Source: Actinobacteria bacterium HGW-Actinobacteria-4 (GTDB taxonomy: Bacteria; Actinomycetota; Actinomycetes; Actinomycetales; Demequinaceae). From it: DNA of 64,000 nucleotides. The first letter of the stretch is position 1, and the number at the start of each line of letters is the position of its first letter. This document shows, piece by piece, positions 1-7,971 of the stretch. Location: assembly GCA_002841315.1 (NCBI GenBank), contig PHEW01000004.1:62001-126000 (forward strand), written 5' to 3'. A model generated the notes under the pieces. It saw only the letters and a list, made by a program, of their open reading frames with translations, was not told where the DNA came from and did no database searches. The translations under genes and the position numbers were made by a program.

Positions 1-1245
1 GAACACGCCGATGTTGTGAGCAACGGCAGGCGCATGCGGGTCTCGGTGATGCCGTCCCTTGAGGCCCAGCTAGAGCCGGGTGACGAGGTACTGCTCAACC
101 CTATGAGCGTGCTGGTCGATAAGGCCGAGCCCGAGCGTTCCGGACAGGCGGCGATTGTTCGCGAGGTCCTCGACGACGACCGGGTGTTGGTGGTCACTCG
201 GGGCGAGGATGAGCGGATCGTGGTGTTGATGGGCGGCGACGCACGTCAGCGCGTCCACGAAGGCGACACGGTGGTCATTGACCCGCGTACCGGGTTCGCC
301 TCAGAGAAGATCGAGCGTACGGGTGTTGAGGCGCTCCTGCTCGAGGAGGTCCCCGACGTCGACTACTCGTCTATTGGTGGGTTGGGCTCGCAGATCGAGC
401 GCATTCGAGACGCCATTGAACTTCCCCTGCGCCACCCCGAGCTCTACCGTGAGCACCGCTTGCAGCCCCCGCGAGGCATGCTGTTGTACGGACCACCCGG
501 GTGCGGCAAGACGCTCATCGCGAAGGCCGTGGCCCACTCCCTGGCCGATGCCGTGGGTGCCGATCGCTCGTACTTCCTGTCGGTCAAGGGTCCAGAACTT
601 CTCAATAAGTACGTGGGTGAGACTGAACGCTACATCCGCACCATCTTTGAGCGGGCCCGGGCTAAGGCATCTTCGGGGGCGCCCGTGGTGATCTTCTTTG
701 ACGAGATGGACGCGCTGTTCCGCGCGCGTGGCTCTGGCGTGAGCTCGGACATGGAGACCACGATCGTGCCGCAGTTGCTCACCGAACTCGACGGAGTGGA
801 GGCGCTCAGCAACGTGCTCGTCATTGGTGCCTCGAACCGCGAGGACATGATCGACCCCGCGATCGTCCGGCCCGGCAGACTCGACGTCAAGATCGAGATC
901 GCGCGCCCCAACGAGGCCGCGACCATGGACATCTTCTCCAAATACCTCACCCCTGAGTTGCCGCTCAATGCGGCTGAACTCGAGGCACACCGGGGCGACC
1001 GTGTGGTGACCGTGCGCTCGATGATTGCGACGGCGGTGGACTGCCTGTTCAGCGAGTCGGACTCGCAGAGGTTTATTTCCGGCGCTCTGATCCGCAACGT
1101 GGTGGACCGTGCCAAGACGGGCGCGATCAAGTCGGTGGTCGCTGGCGACGCTGGCGGGATCTCGACCGCGCACGTGCGAGCTGCTTGCGAGCAAGAGATG
1201 CTTGAGGCGCGTGCGGTGGTTGCCGGCGCGATCGGCCAGGTCTAG
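1..1245 (+). CDS. arc: Proteasome-associated/Pup-dependent AAA+ ATPase ARC (Mpa), 5' partial
   Basis: The reading frame is open from the first base of the window, so the gene starts upstream and its N-terminal coiled coil is not visible. What remains is the OB-fold region followed by one AAA+ module, with Walker A GPPGCGKT near nt 490 and Walker B VVIFFDEMD near nt 685, plus the family-typical segments LNKYVGETERYIRTIF and GASNREDMIDPAIVRPGRLD. ARC/Mpa hexamers bind Pup through the coiled coil and unfold pupylated proteins. The C-terminus ends ...GAIGQV soon after the AAA+ small domain. The usual mycobacterial tail and the terminal GQYL proteasome-docking motif are absent, which fits the lack of prcBA nearby. 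The next gene, dop, begins 9 nt later. Family identification is certain; the missing tail is read directly from the sequence. Confidence 0.95.
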   Translation, partial: EHADVVSNGRRMRVSVMPSLEAQLEPGDEVLLNPMSVLVDKAEPERSGQAAIVREVLDDDRVLVVTRGEDERIVVLMGGDARQRVHEGDTVVIDPRTGFASEKIERTGVEALLLEEVPDVDYSSIGGLGSQIERIRDAIELPLRHPELYREHRLQPPRGMLLYGPPGCGKTLIAKAVAHSLADAVGADRSYFLSVKGPELLNKYVGETERYIRTIFERARAKASSGAPVVIFFDEMDALFRARGSGVSSDMETTIVPQLLTELDGVEALSNVLVIGASNREDMIDPAIVRPGRLDVKIEIARPNEAATMDIFSKYLTPELPLNAAELEAHRGDRVVTVRSMIATAVDCLFSESDSQRFISGALIRNVVDRAKTGAIKSVVAGDAGGISTAHVRAACEQEMLEARAVVAGAIGQV

Positions 1246-1254
1246 GCGGTTCTG

Positions 1255-2772
1255 GTGCGCATTGTTGGCATCGAGACTGAGTACGGCATCACGCGGCCGG
1301 ACGATCCTCACGCCAACCCGATTCTGCTCTCGGCCCAACTGGTCGCAGGCTGCCGTGCATGGGCGGGTCAGCAGCGGACGTTGTGGGATTACGGGGGAGA
1401 GGACCCGCTGCAAGACTTGCGCGGGATTCGCCGTGCGCGGGCCTCGGCATCGGCAGACATGCTTACCGACACTCCCGGCGTTGACGGCACCACAGGCCAG
1501 GTGACCTTGCGTCGCAGGCGTGGCTCGTGGGAGGACCCCGCACACCTCAACGCGGTGCTGTCCAATGGTGCGCGCTTCTACGTCGATCACGCCCATCCCG
1601 AGTACTCGGGTCCGGAGGTGAAGTCAGCCCACGACGCCGTGGTGTGGGACCGCGCAGGAGACCTGATCACGCTGGCTGCCGCTGAGCACTACGCGGCCGA
1701 TGCCGGGCACCCCCTCGCGCTCTACAAGAACAACGTGGACGGCAAGGGTGCTAGTTACGGTACCCACGAGAACTTCCAGGTTGATCGCGCCACCGACTTT
1801 GGGGACCTCACCCGTCGCCTCACGCCGCATCTCGTGACCCGGCAGGTGTTCACCGGCGCTGGCCGGGTGGGGCTTGGCCAACAAGGTGAGCACGCGGGCT
1901 TCCAGATCTCGCAGCGTGCGGACTACATCGAAGCGGAAGTGGGACTCGAGACTACGCTACGCCGGCCCATCATCAACACCCGTGACGAGCCGCATTCCGA
2001 CCGCAAACAATGGCGACGTCTCCATGTGATCGTTGGCGATGCCAACTGCTTTGAAGTGCCGACGTTTCTCAAGATCGGCACCACTGCGCTGGTGCTGAGC
2101 GCCATTGAGGCCGACGATGGGCGGCTTGACGCGTTGCGTTTGCTTGACCCGGTCCCGGCGATGCAGCAGGTGTCCCGCGACCTGGGCCTTCGCGAACGCC
2201 TTGAGCTGGCATCGGGGGAGCATGCGACCGCGCTCGAAGTCCAGCGAGCTCTTCTGGAGATCTGTCGTGATTACGCGCACGATGGTCATGATCACCGGGT
2301 CCTGGCGATGTGGGAGTCGGTGCTCGACATGCTGGGCCGCGACCCGGTGGAGGCCGTGCGGCATGTGGAATGGGTTGCCAAACTTCAGCTGCTGGGTCGC
2401 ATGCGTTCGCGCCACGCGGTGGTGGATGCGGACGGGAGGCGGCGTGACCTCGACTGGACCGATGCCGTGCTCGCCGCAGCGGACGTGCAATGGAGCCAGC
2501 TTGGCACTGGCCTGGCGGCGCGGCTCGAGGCGGCCGGAGCCGTCCAGCGAGTGAGTACCGATCAGGACGTTGCTGATGCGCTGACCTCAGCACCGCAGAA
2601 CACGCGGGCACGATTGCGTGGCGCGATGGTTGCCAAGCGGGCTGACATCGTTGATGCCGCCGGCTGGTCCACCATCGTGTTGGACCGTAGCCTTGGGGAT
2701 CTCGAAGTGGTGCACCTGGACGACCCTGCGCAAACGCACCATGCACTCCTTGACTCGCTGATAGCCGATTAG
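1255..2772 (+). CDS. dop: Depupylase / Pup deamidase Dop
   Basis: A 505-residue carboxylate-amine ligase-like protein. Dop deamidates the C-terminal Gln of Pup to Glu and removes Pup from substrates. The GTG start gives MRIVGIETEYGI, the family N-terminus with the metal/ATP-binding glutamates. YVDHAHPEYSGPE (near nt 1581) carries the catalytic Asp, and YKNNVDGKGASYGTHENF and INTRDEPHSD are shared with PafA. A Dop-type insertion follows nt 1450 (TPGVDGTTGQ, then a basic stretch), which PafA lacks. Pup here ends in GGQ, so the deamidase activity is needed. It lies between arc and pup in the canonical order. The TAG stop is also part of the putative pup -10 box. Confidence 0.95.
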   Translation: MRIVGIETEYGITRPDDPHANPILLSAQLVAGCRAWAGQQRTLWDYGGEDPLQDLRGIRRARASASADMLTDTPGVDGTTGQVTLRRRRGSWEDPAHLNAVLSNGARFYVDHAHPEYSGPEVKSAHDAVVWDRAGDLITLAAAEHYAADAGHPLALYKNNVDGKGASYGTHENFQVDRATDFGDLTRRLTPHLVTRQVFTGAGRVGLGQQGEHAGFQISQRADYIEAEVGLETTLRRPIINTRDEPHSDRKQWRRLHVIVGDANCFEVPTFLKIGTTALVLSAIEADDGRLDALRLLDPVPAMQQVSRDLGLRERLELASGEHATALEVQRALLEICRDYAHDGHDHRVLAMWESVLDMLGRDPVEAVRHVEWVAKLQLLGRMRSRHAVVDADGRRRDLDWTDAVLAAADVQWSQLGTGLAARLEAAGAVQRVSTDQDVADALTSAPQNTRARLRGAMVAKRADIVDAAGWSTIVLDRSLGDLEVVHLDDPAQTHHALLDSLIAD

Positions 2773-2775
2773 ACT
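2770..2775 (+). promoter_or_regulatory. Putative -10 box of a leaderless pup promoter (TAGACT)
   Basis: TAGACT ends 6 nt before the pup ATG and there is no Shine-Dalgarno in between, so transcription would begin at or next to the start codon. The first three bases are the dop stop codon. A TTGACT hexamer lies at 2750-2755, but its 14-bp spacer is short for a -35 element. Confidence 0.5.
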
Positions 2776-2781
2776 GGTCCC

Positions 2782-2976
2782 ATGCCTCAGACAACATCTT
2801 CGGGATCGGCCTTTGACGACGAGTCCACGCCTGGTGAAGACGGCGCGCCGGCAGCCAACGCCGCCGCACACTCGAGCTCTGACGCCATTGACGACCTCTT
2901 GGACCAGATCGACGGCTCGCTGCAGGTGAATGCCGAGCAGTTTGTTCGGTCCTTTGTGCAAAAGGGCGGGCAGTAG
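2782..2976 (+). CDS. pup: Prokaryotic ubiquitin-like protein Pup
   Basis: A 64-residue, acidic, low-complexity protein. Pup is the tag conjugated by PafA to substrate lysines. The N-terminal half is Ser/Asp/Ala/Gly-rich and presumably disordered. The C-terminal half (DAIDDLLDQIDGSLQVNAEQFVR) is the conserved helix that docks into the ARC coiled coil. The protein ends KGGQ, so Gln must be deamidated by Dop before ligation. Position between dop and pafA confirms the identity. The start is ATG, preceded by a -10-like hexamer rather than a ribosome binding site. In mycobacteria prcB and prcA follow pup directly; here pafA follows after 20 nt. Confidence 0.96.
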   Translation: MPQTTSSGSAFDDESTPGEDGAPAANAAAHSSSDAIDDLLDQIDGSLQVNAEQFVRSFVQKGGQ

Positions 2977-2996
2977 CGGTTCAGGCCGTCACCGCC

Positions 2997-4421
2997 ATGA
3001 ACGGGGCGGACGTACCCGCACCCCTGGAGGTGGACCCCGCACGCCGAATCTTTGGACTTGAGACCGAGTTCGGCTTGCATCTTGACGCGCCGGGATCGCG
3101 ATCCGTGACGCCAGAAGAGGTGGCGGGCCACCTCTTTCACTCGGTGGTTCAGTGGGGACGTTCGTCAAACGTGTTTCTCCCGAACGCCTCTCGCCTCTAC
3201 ATCGATGTGGGTGCACACCCCGAGTACGCCACGGCCGAGTGCGACAACCTGACCGACCTCATTGCCTCCGATAAGGCTGGCGAGAGGATCGTCCACGACC
3301 TCATTGCCGGCGCGGAACGACGTCTCGCCGCCGCAGGTATCGACGGCACCATTTACCTGTACAAGAACAACACCGACTCCGCGGGCAACAGCTACGGATG
3401 TCACGAGAACTACTTGGTGAGGCGCAGGGCCGACTTCAAGGCGTTCGCCTCCACGTTGCTGCCGTTCTTTGTGACCCGCCAGATCGTGACGGGAGCGGGC
3501 TGCATCACCCGGACCCCGGGAGGTGCGCACTATTCGTTCTCACCGCGAGCTGACCACATGTGGGAGGGCATGAGTTCAGCGACCACGCGGTCGCGGCCCA
3601 TGATCAACACCCGCGACGAGCCGCACGCAAACGCAGAGCTCTACCGGCGCATGCATGTCATTGTGGGCGACTCCACCATGGCCGAACCCACCGCGTTGCT
3701 CAAGATGGGTTCCACCGACCTCTTGCTGCGGTTGATGGAAGCGCGCGTGTGGCTCCCTGAGTTGACACTGGCACGGGAGATGCAGGCCATTCGTGACGTT
3801 GCGCACGACGTCTCGGGCAAGGCGACTGTCGAACTCGCGGATGGACGCTTCTTAACCGCGACTGAGGTCCAACAGGAGTACCTGGATGCGGTGCGCGCGC
3901 ACCTCGGTGGCGTGATTGAGCAGACCGCGGAGGTCGACACCATCCTCGACCTGTGGCAGCGAGGCATCGACGCAGTACGGCGACAAGACTTCTCTCTCAT
4001 CGACACCGAGATCGACTGGGCAATCAAGCATCGGCTCGTCAGTCGCTACCAGGAGCGCCTCGCGTGCGGCCTGGATGATGCGCGGCTAGCGAGACTCGAG
4101 ATGGCCTTCCATGATGTGTCGCCCGACCGTGGGGTGTTCTACGCGCTCCAAGCACAAGGCCTCGCGAAGACCGTGGTGACGACTGAGCAGGTCGAGCAAG
4201 CGGTCACCACCGCGCCGCAGAGTACGCGCGCGCGGCTACGCGGCCAGTTCGTGACGGCGGCACTGGAGGCGGGCCGGGACTTCACCGTTGACTGGGTCCA
4301 TCTCAAGATCACGGGCCCCGAGAGCAGAGTGGTGTTGCTCAAGGACCCCTTCCGGAACGTTGACGAGCGCGTAGACGTTTTGCTGGAGTCAATGAGGGGA
4401 CCCGCAACGCCGCTAAACTGA
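2997..4421 (+). CDS. pafA: Pup--protein ligase PafA
   Basis: A 474-residue glutamine-synthetase-like ligase that uses ATP to form an isopeptide bond between the C-terminal Glu of Pup and a substrate lysine. RRIFGLETEFG is the family N-terminus, YIDVGAHPEYATAEC carries the catalytic Asp, and YKNNTDSAGNSYGCHENY and INTRDEPHANAE are the shared Dop/PafA motifs. The chosen ATG gives about 14 residues before the conserved RRIFGLETEFG. No good ribosome binding site is visible, so the exact start is uncertain; a start closer to the motif is possible but no better codon is seen. It follows pup without intervening proteasome subunit genes. Confidence 0.95.
   Translation: MNGADVPAPLEVDPARRIFGLETEFGLHLDAPGSRSVTPEEVAGHLFHSVVQWGRSSNVFLPNASRLYIDVGAHPEYATAECDNLTDLIASDKAGERIVHDLIAGAERRLAAAGIDGTIYLYKNNTDSAGNSYGCHENYLVRRRADFKAFASTLLPFFVTRQIVTGAGCITRTPGGAHYSFSPRADHMWEGMSSATTRSRPMINTRDEPHANAELYRRMHVIVGDSTMAEPTALLKMGSTDLLLRLMEARVWLPELTLAREMQAIRDVAHDVSGKATVELADGRFLTATEVQQEYLDAVRAHLGGVIEQTAEVDTILDLWQRGIDAVRRQDFSLIDTEIDWAIKHRLVSRYQERLACGLDDARLARLEMAFHDVSPDRGVFYALQAQGLAKTVVTTEQVEQAVTTAPQSTRARLRGQFVTAALEAGRDFTVDWVHLKITGPESRVVLLKDPFRNVDERVDVLLESMRGPATPLN
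4414..4419 (+). promoter_or_regulatory. Putative -10 box upstream of the FKBP lipoprotein gene (TAAACT)
   Basis: TAAACT abuts the pafA stop codon. A start site about 7 nt downstream would leave a leader of roughly 20 nt carrying GAAAGGA at 4436-4442, 6 nt before the ATG at 4449. No clear -35 was found. Confidence 0.4.
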
Positions 4422-4448
4422 GGCATCCCCCAGCTTGAAAGGATGCTC

Positions 4449-5333
4449 ATGCGCCGCGTGGTTGCTCTCATGGTTGTTGCCATGCTCGCATTGTCGGCAT
4501 GTAGCTCAGGGGATCCTGACGCCACGGCATCCGCGGATCTCCGGGGCAGCATTGATCGAATTGAGATCGGCAACAGCGAAACTCTCGCTCCTTCCCTCGA
4601 CTTTGTCCCTGGACTTGAGTACCGGCGCGCAGAGACGCGCAAGGTATGGGAGGGCAACGGCGGAGTGCTTGTTGACGGCCAGCCGCTCTTGCTGGATTTC
4701 TATGGCGAGTCACTCGAGGACGGCACCGTCTTGATCAATACCTTTGACGGGCTCCCACGTCCATTCCTGCTTGCACCAGAGCTGCTTGGCGAAGCTCTCT
4801 ATGAGGCACTGCGGCGCGCCAACGTGGGTGCGAGGTTCCTCCACGTCGCGCCGCCAAGCGAGGAGAACCCCGATGAACCCGCGATGGTACTGGTGATTGA
4901 TGTGTTGCCTGCACGTGCGCATGGCACTGTGGTTGAGCCTCGGAGTGACCATCCCATCGTCGTGTTGGGTGCCACAGGGGAGCCGCAGATCACCATGCGT
5001 GAAGGAGTTGCTGCGCCTGGTGAGCTTCAGGTGGCGACGCTCATTCAGGGGGATGGTGAGCAGATTCGCGAAGGGTCTCACATCTCAGTCAATTACAAGG
5101 CGGTGTTCTTCGATACCGGCGAAATCTTCGACTCTTCGTGGGATCCAGGCAAGGCTCCGCTAGAGACCCGAATCGGCGTGGGTCAAGCGCTGCTTGGTTG
5201 GGAGCAAGGGCTGATTGATCAGGCAGCAGGGTCCCAAGTGATATTGATCATGCCGCCTGCGGTTGCCTACCCGGACAAGGGCACAATGGTGTTCGTGCTC
5301 GACATACTCGATGTGTGGAATCCGGAGGACTAG
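4449..5333 (+). CDS. Lipoprotein with tandem FKBP-type peptidyl-prolyl isomerase domains
   Basis: About 294 residues. The N-terminus is a lipoprotein signal peptide ([18 protein letters not shown], lipobox LSAC, then SSGDPD), so the protein should be lipidated by Lgt and face the outside of the membrane. The C-terminal ~100 residues form a recognisable FKBP domain ([13 protein letters not shown]..., [32 protein letters not shown]). The preceding half has a weaker, probably degenerate FKBP fold. ATG 4449 is preferred over ATG 4443 because GAAAGGA at 4436-4442 gives a 6-nt spacing to 4449 and none to 4443. An FKBP lipoprotein after pafA is, from memory, common in Actinobacteria; a link to pupylation is not shown. 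Confidence 0.88.
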   Translation: MRRVVALMVVAMLALSACSSGDPDATASADLRGSIDRIEIGNSETLAPSLDFVPGLEYRRAETRKVWEGNGGVLVDGQPLLLDFYGESLEDGTVLINTFDGLPRPFLLAPELLGEALYEALRRANVGARFLHVAPPSEENPDEPAMVLVIDVLPARAHGTVVEPRSDHPIVVLGATGEPQITMREGVAAPGELQVATLIQGDGEQIREGSHISVNYKAVFFDTGEIFDSSWDPGKAPLETRIGVGQALLGWEQGLIDQAAGSQVILIMPPAVAYPDKGTMVFVLDILDVWNPED

Positions 5334-6103
5334 TGGGTGTAGCGGTGCGGGTGATCCCGTGCCTTGACGTGGACGCAGGCAGAGTCGTCAAGGGAGTCAA
5401 TTTCGAGAACCTCCGTGATGCTGGCGACCCCGTCGAGCTTGCCTTCGCCTACGGTGCCGGCGGTGCCGACGAACTCACCTTTCTTGATGTGACGGCATCG
5501 TCCGGAAACCGTGAGACCACTTACGACGTGGTTCGCCGCACCGCCGAGCAGGTCTTCATTCCACTCACGGTGGGGGGTGGAGTGCGGAGCGCTGACGACG
5601 TCGACCTGCTCTTGCGTGCGGGCGCCGACAAGGTGGGGGTCAACACCGCCGCTATCGCGAGACCAGCATTGATCTTAGACATCTCCGAGCGATTTGGCAG
5701 CCAGGTGCTAGTACTGTCGGTGGATGCTCGCCGGTGCCAGGACGGCGCGCAGACCGTGTCTGGATTCGAGGTCACGACCCACGGCGGCAGGCAAGGAACG
5801 GGGATCGACGCTGTTGAGTGGGCCGCGCGGGCCGAACAGCTCGGCGCGGGCGAGATATTGCTCAACTCCATGGATGCTGATGGCACCAAGGACGGCTTCG
5901 ACATCGCCATGATCGAGCAGGTTCGGGACGTTGTGTCGATTCCCCTCATCGCTTCCGGGGGAGCGGGCAAGGTCGATGACTTTGTCCAGGCTGCGCGTGC
6001 AGGCGCGGACGCGGTTCTTGCCGCGAGCGTGTTTCACTTTGGGCAGTTCACCATCGCCGACGTCAAGGAACACATGCGCGCCTCGGGAGTCGATGTCCGA
6101 TGA
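5333..6103 (+). CDS. hisF: Imidazole glycerol phosphate synthase cyclase subunit HisF
   Basis: A 256-residue (beta/alpha)8 barrel. HisF with HisH converts PRFAR and ammonia to imidazole glycerol phosphate and AICAR in histidine synthesis. [18 protein letters not shown] holds the N-terminal catalytic Asp, and the phosphate-binding loops TVGGGVRS and IASGGAGK are present. The GTG at 5333 shares one base with the preceding TAG stop and gives [14 protein letters not shown], matching the family. GGAGGA at 5324-5329 is only 3 nt away, so GTG 5345 is a possible alternative. The stop overlaps the next gene by ATGA. hisI lies 3.7 kb downstream, separated from hisF by an ABC exporter pair; hisH is not in the window. 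Confidence 0.95.
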   Translation: MGVAVRVIPCLDVDAGRVVKGVNFENLRDAGDPVELAFAYGAGGADELTFLDVTASSGNRETTYDVVRRTAEQVFIPLTVGGGVRSADDVDLLLRAGADKVGVNTAAIARPALILDISERFGSQVLVLSVDARRCQDGAQTVSGFEVTTHGGRQGTGIDAVEWAARAEQLGAGEILLNSMDADGTKDGFDIAMIEQVRDVVSIPLIASGGAGKVDDFVQAARAGADAVLAASVFHFGQFTIADVKEHMRASGVDVR

Positions 6104-7971
6104 CCACCACGAGCCATTCGGCAGACTACGTCCTCACCGGGACCTTCACGCGACGCGCACTTCAGCTACTGCGTCACGCAATGCGGACGCAGAGACGGCG
6201 CTTCTGGACAGCGATCACCGCTGCAGCGGTGTTCAGCATCTTGGTCGTGGCGTTCGGCACTCTTCTAGGACAAATCACCGACGATGTCGTGATCCCCGGC
6301 ATCAGTGGCGACCCCATCAAGGGCGTGTGGGGCGAATACACCCAGGACCCCGTCAAGGCGATCCTGCTCGCAGGCAGTGTCTTCGTGGCGATCGGCATCG
6401 CGAACGCGGTGTTGGTGGGCGTGCGGCGGGCGGTGCAAGGCTCCGCCGTCGCTGGCGTTGGCGCGCGTCACCGGCAAGTGGTGGCGGACGCCCTGGCGTC
6501 GCTGCCGCTGGGCTGGCACCGCAAGAACCCTTCGGGACGCATGCTTTCGGCAATGTCATCAGACTCTGAGACCGCAACAGATACGCTGCACCCCTTTGCC
6601 TTCACGGTGGGGTCCTTCGTCATGATGTTCGCGGCAGGCGCGTCGATGTGGATCATGGACCCGTGGCTCGCCGTCACCGGTCTTGCCGTGGTGCCGGTGA
6701 TCTTTGCCATCAACGTGGTCTACGAACGCGTCATCACGCCCAAGTGGGACAAGGGCCAGAGCCTGCGTTCAGAGGTGTCGACTATCGCTCACGAAAGCTT
6801 CGAGGGCGGCACCGTGGTGAAGGCGCTCGGAGCTGAGGAGAGCGAGACCGAACGGTTCGCACGCTCCACGTATGCGCTGCGCGATGCCGACACCAAGGTA
6901 GGGCGTACCAGCGCGTGGTTCGAGCCGATGATGGATCTCGTGGTGCCGCTAGGGTCCGTGGCCCTCATGATCGTTGGCGCACATCGCGCGGCAGAAGGTG
7001 CGGTCACGGTTGGCAACGTCGTGAGCGCGATCTACCTAGTAACGCTGCTTGCGGTTCCGATTCGAGGCCTGGGGTGGCTGCTGGGCCAGATGCCGCAGGC
7101 GCTGGTCGCGTTCCGGCGCGTGGGCGAGATCGCCCAGGCTGCGACAGAGGTCGACGAACCGGGCCACCTCGCGGTACCGACGGACGGTGCTGGAGCGCTG
7201 CACTTCGTCAATGCGGATATCGGCGCCGACGATGGCGATGGCGAACTCGTAGTGATCGTGAAGGACGTCTCACTGGAACTTGAGCCCGGCACGATCACGG
7301 CTCTTGTGGGACCCACCGGTGCCGGGAAGAGCACGCTCGCGCTCGCGGCTACTCGGTTGGCGCGTCCTACCGTCGGCAAGGTCACCCTCGACGGGACTGA
7401 CTTGGCGGACGTCGAGGAACTCGGCAAGCATGTGGCACTTGTTCCGCAGACCGCGTTCGTTTTTGCGGGTACCGTACGTGACAACGTGACCTTGGGCGAG
7501 AACTACAGCGACGATTTGGTGTGGGACGCGTTGAAGCGCGCGCAAGTGCTCGACGTAGTGGAGGAGCTCTCGCAGGGCGACCTGAAGGGACTCGACGCCG
7601 TCTTGGCTGAACGGGGAATGAACCTATCCGGTGGCCAGCGTCAGCGCGTCGCATTGGCGCGTGCGCTCGTGCGCGAGCCGAGGGTGCTTGTCCTCGACGA
7701 CGCCACCTCGGCTGTTGACCCCCGTGTTGAGCGGGACATCCTGACGGGGCTCAGCGCGTCCGGCCGCGGCCCCACCGTGTTGCTCGTGGCGTACCGGCTG
7801 GCGTCGATCACGCTTGCGGACCGGGTCATTCACATTGATCAGGGCCGGGTTGTGGACGCAGGGACTCACGCGGAACTGATCGCGCGCGATCCGGGTTACC
7901 GATCGCTGGTGTTTGCGTACGAAGAAGATTCGAAGCGTCAGGCACAGGAAGAAGCGGAGCGGGTCGAATGA
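6100..7971 (+). CDS. Heterodimeric ABC exporter subunit with a non-canonical catalytic site (TMD-NBD)
   Basis: A 623-residue half-transporter with an N-terminal six-helix transmembrane domain (about residues 30-340) and a C-terminal nucleotide-binding domain. Walker A is GPTGAGKST and the signature LSGGQRQR is intact. After Walker B the sequence is [12 protein letters not shown], with Asp where the catalytic Glu is expected, and the H-loop reads VAYRLAS, with Tyr where His is expected. This is the pattern of the degenerate-site partner in heterodimeric type IV exporters such as TM287/288. It overlaps hisF and the next half-transporter by ATGA, so it is co-translated with both. The substrate cannot be read from the sequence; drug, lipid or peptide export are all possible. 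Confidence 0.9.
   Translation: MTTTSHSADYVLTGTFTRRALQLLRHAMRTQRRRFWTAITAAAVFSILVVAFGTLLGQITDDVVIPGISGDPIKGVWGEYTQDPVKAILLAGSVFVAIGIANAVLVGVRRAVQGSAVAGVGARHRQVVADALASLPLGWHRKNPSGRMLSAMSSDSETATDTLHPFAFTVGSFVMMFAAGASMWIMDPWLAVTGLAVVPVIFAINVVYERVITPKWDKGQSLRSEVSTIAHESFEGGTVVKALGAEESETERFARSTYALRDADTKVGRTSAWFEPMMDLVVPLGSVALMIVGAHRAAEGAVTVGNVVSAIYLVTLLAVPIRGLGWLLGQMPQALVAFRRVGEIAQAATEVDEPGHLAVPTDGAGALHFVNADIGADDGDGELVVIVKDVSLELEPGTITALVGPTGAGKSTLALAATRLARPTVGKVTLDGTDLADVEELGKHVALVPQTAFVFAGTVRDNVTLGENYSDDLVWDALKRAQVLDVVEELSQGDLKGLDAVLAERGMNLSGGQRQRVALARALVREPRVLVLDDATSAVDPRVERDILTGLSASGRGPTVLLVAYRLASITLADRVIHIDQGRVVDAGTHAELIARDPGYRSLVFAYEEDSKRQAQEEAERVE

Noticed and set aside
301-1596. Long open frame on the minus strand across arc and dop
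   Set aside because: A GC-rich shadow of two real genes; the encoded sequence has no recognisable domain and the codon pattern follows the opposite strand's genes.
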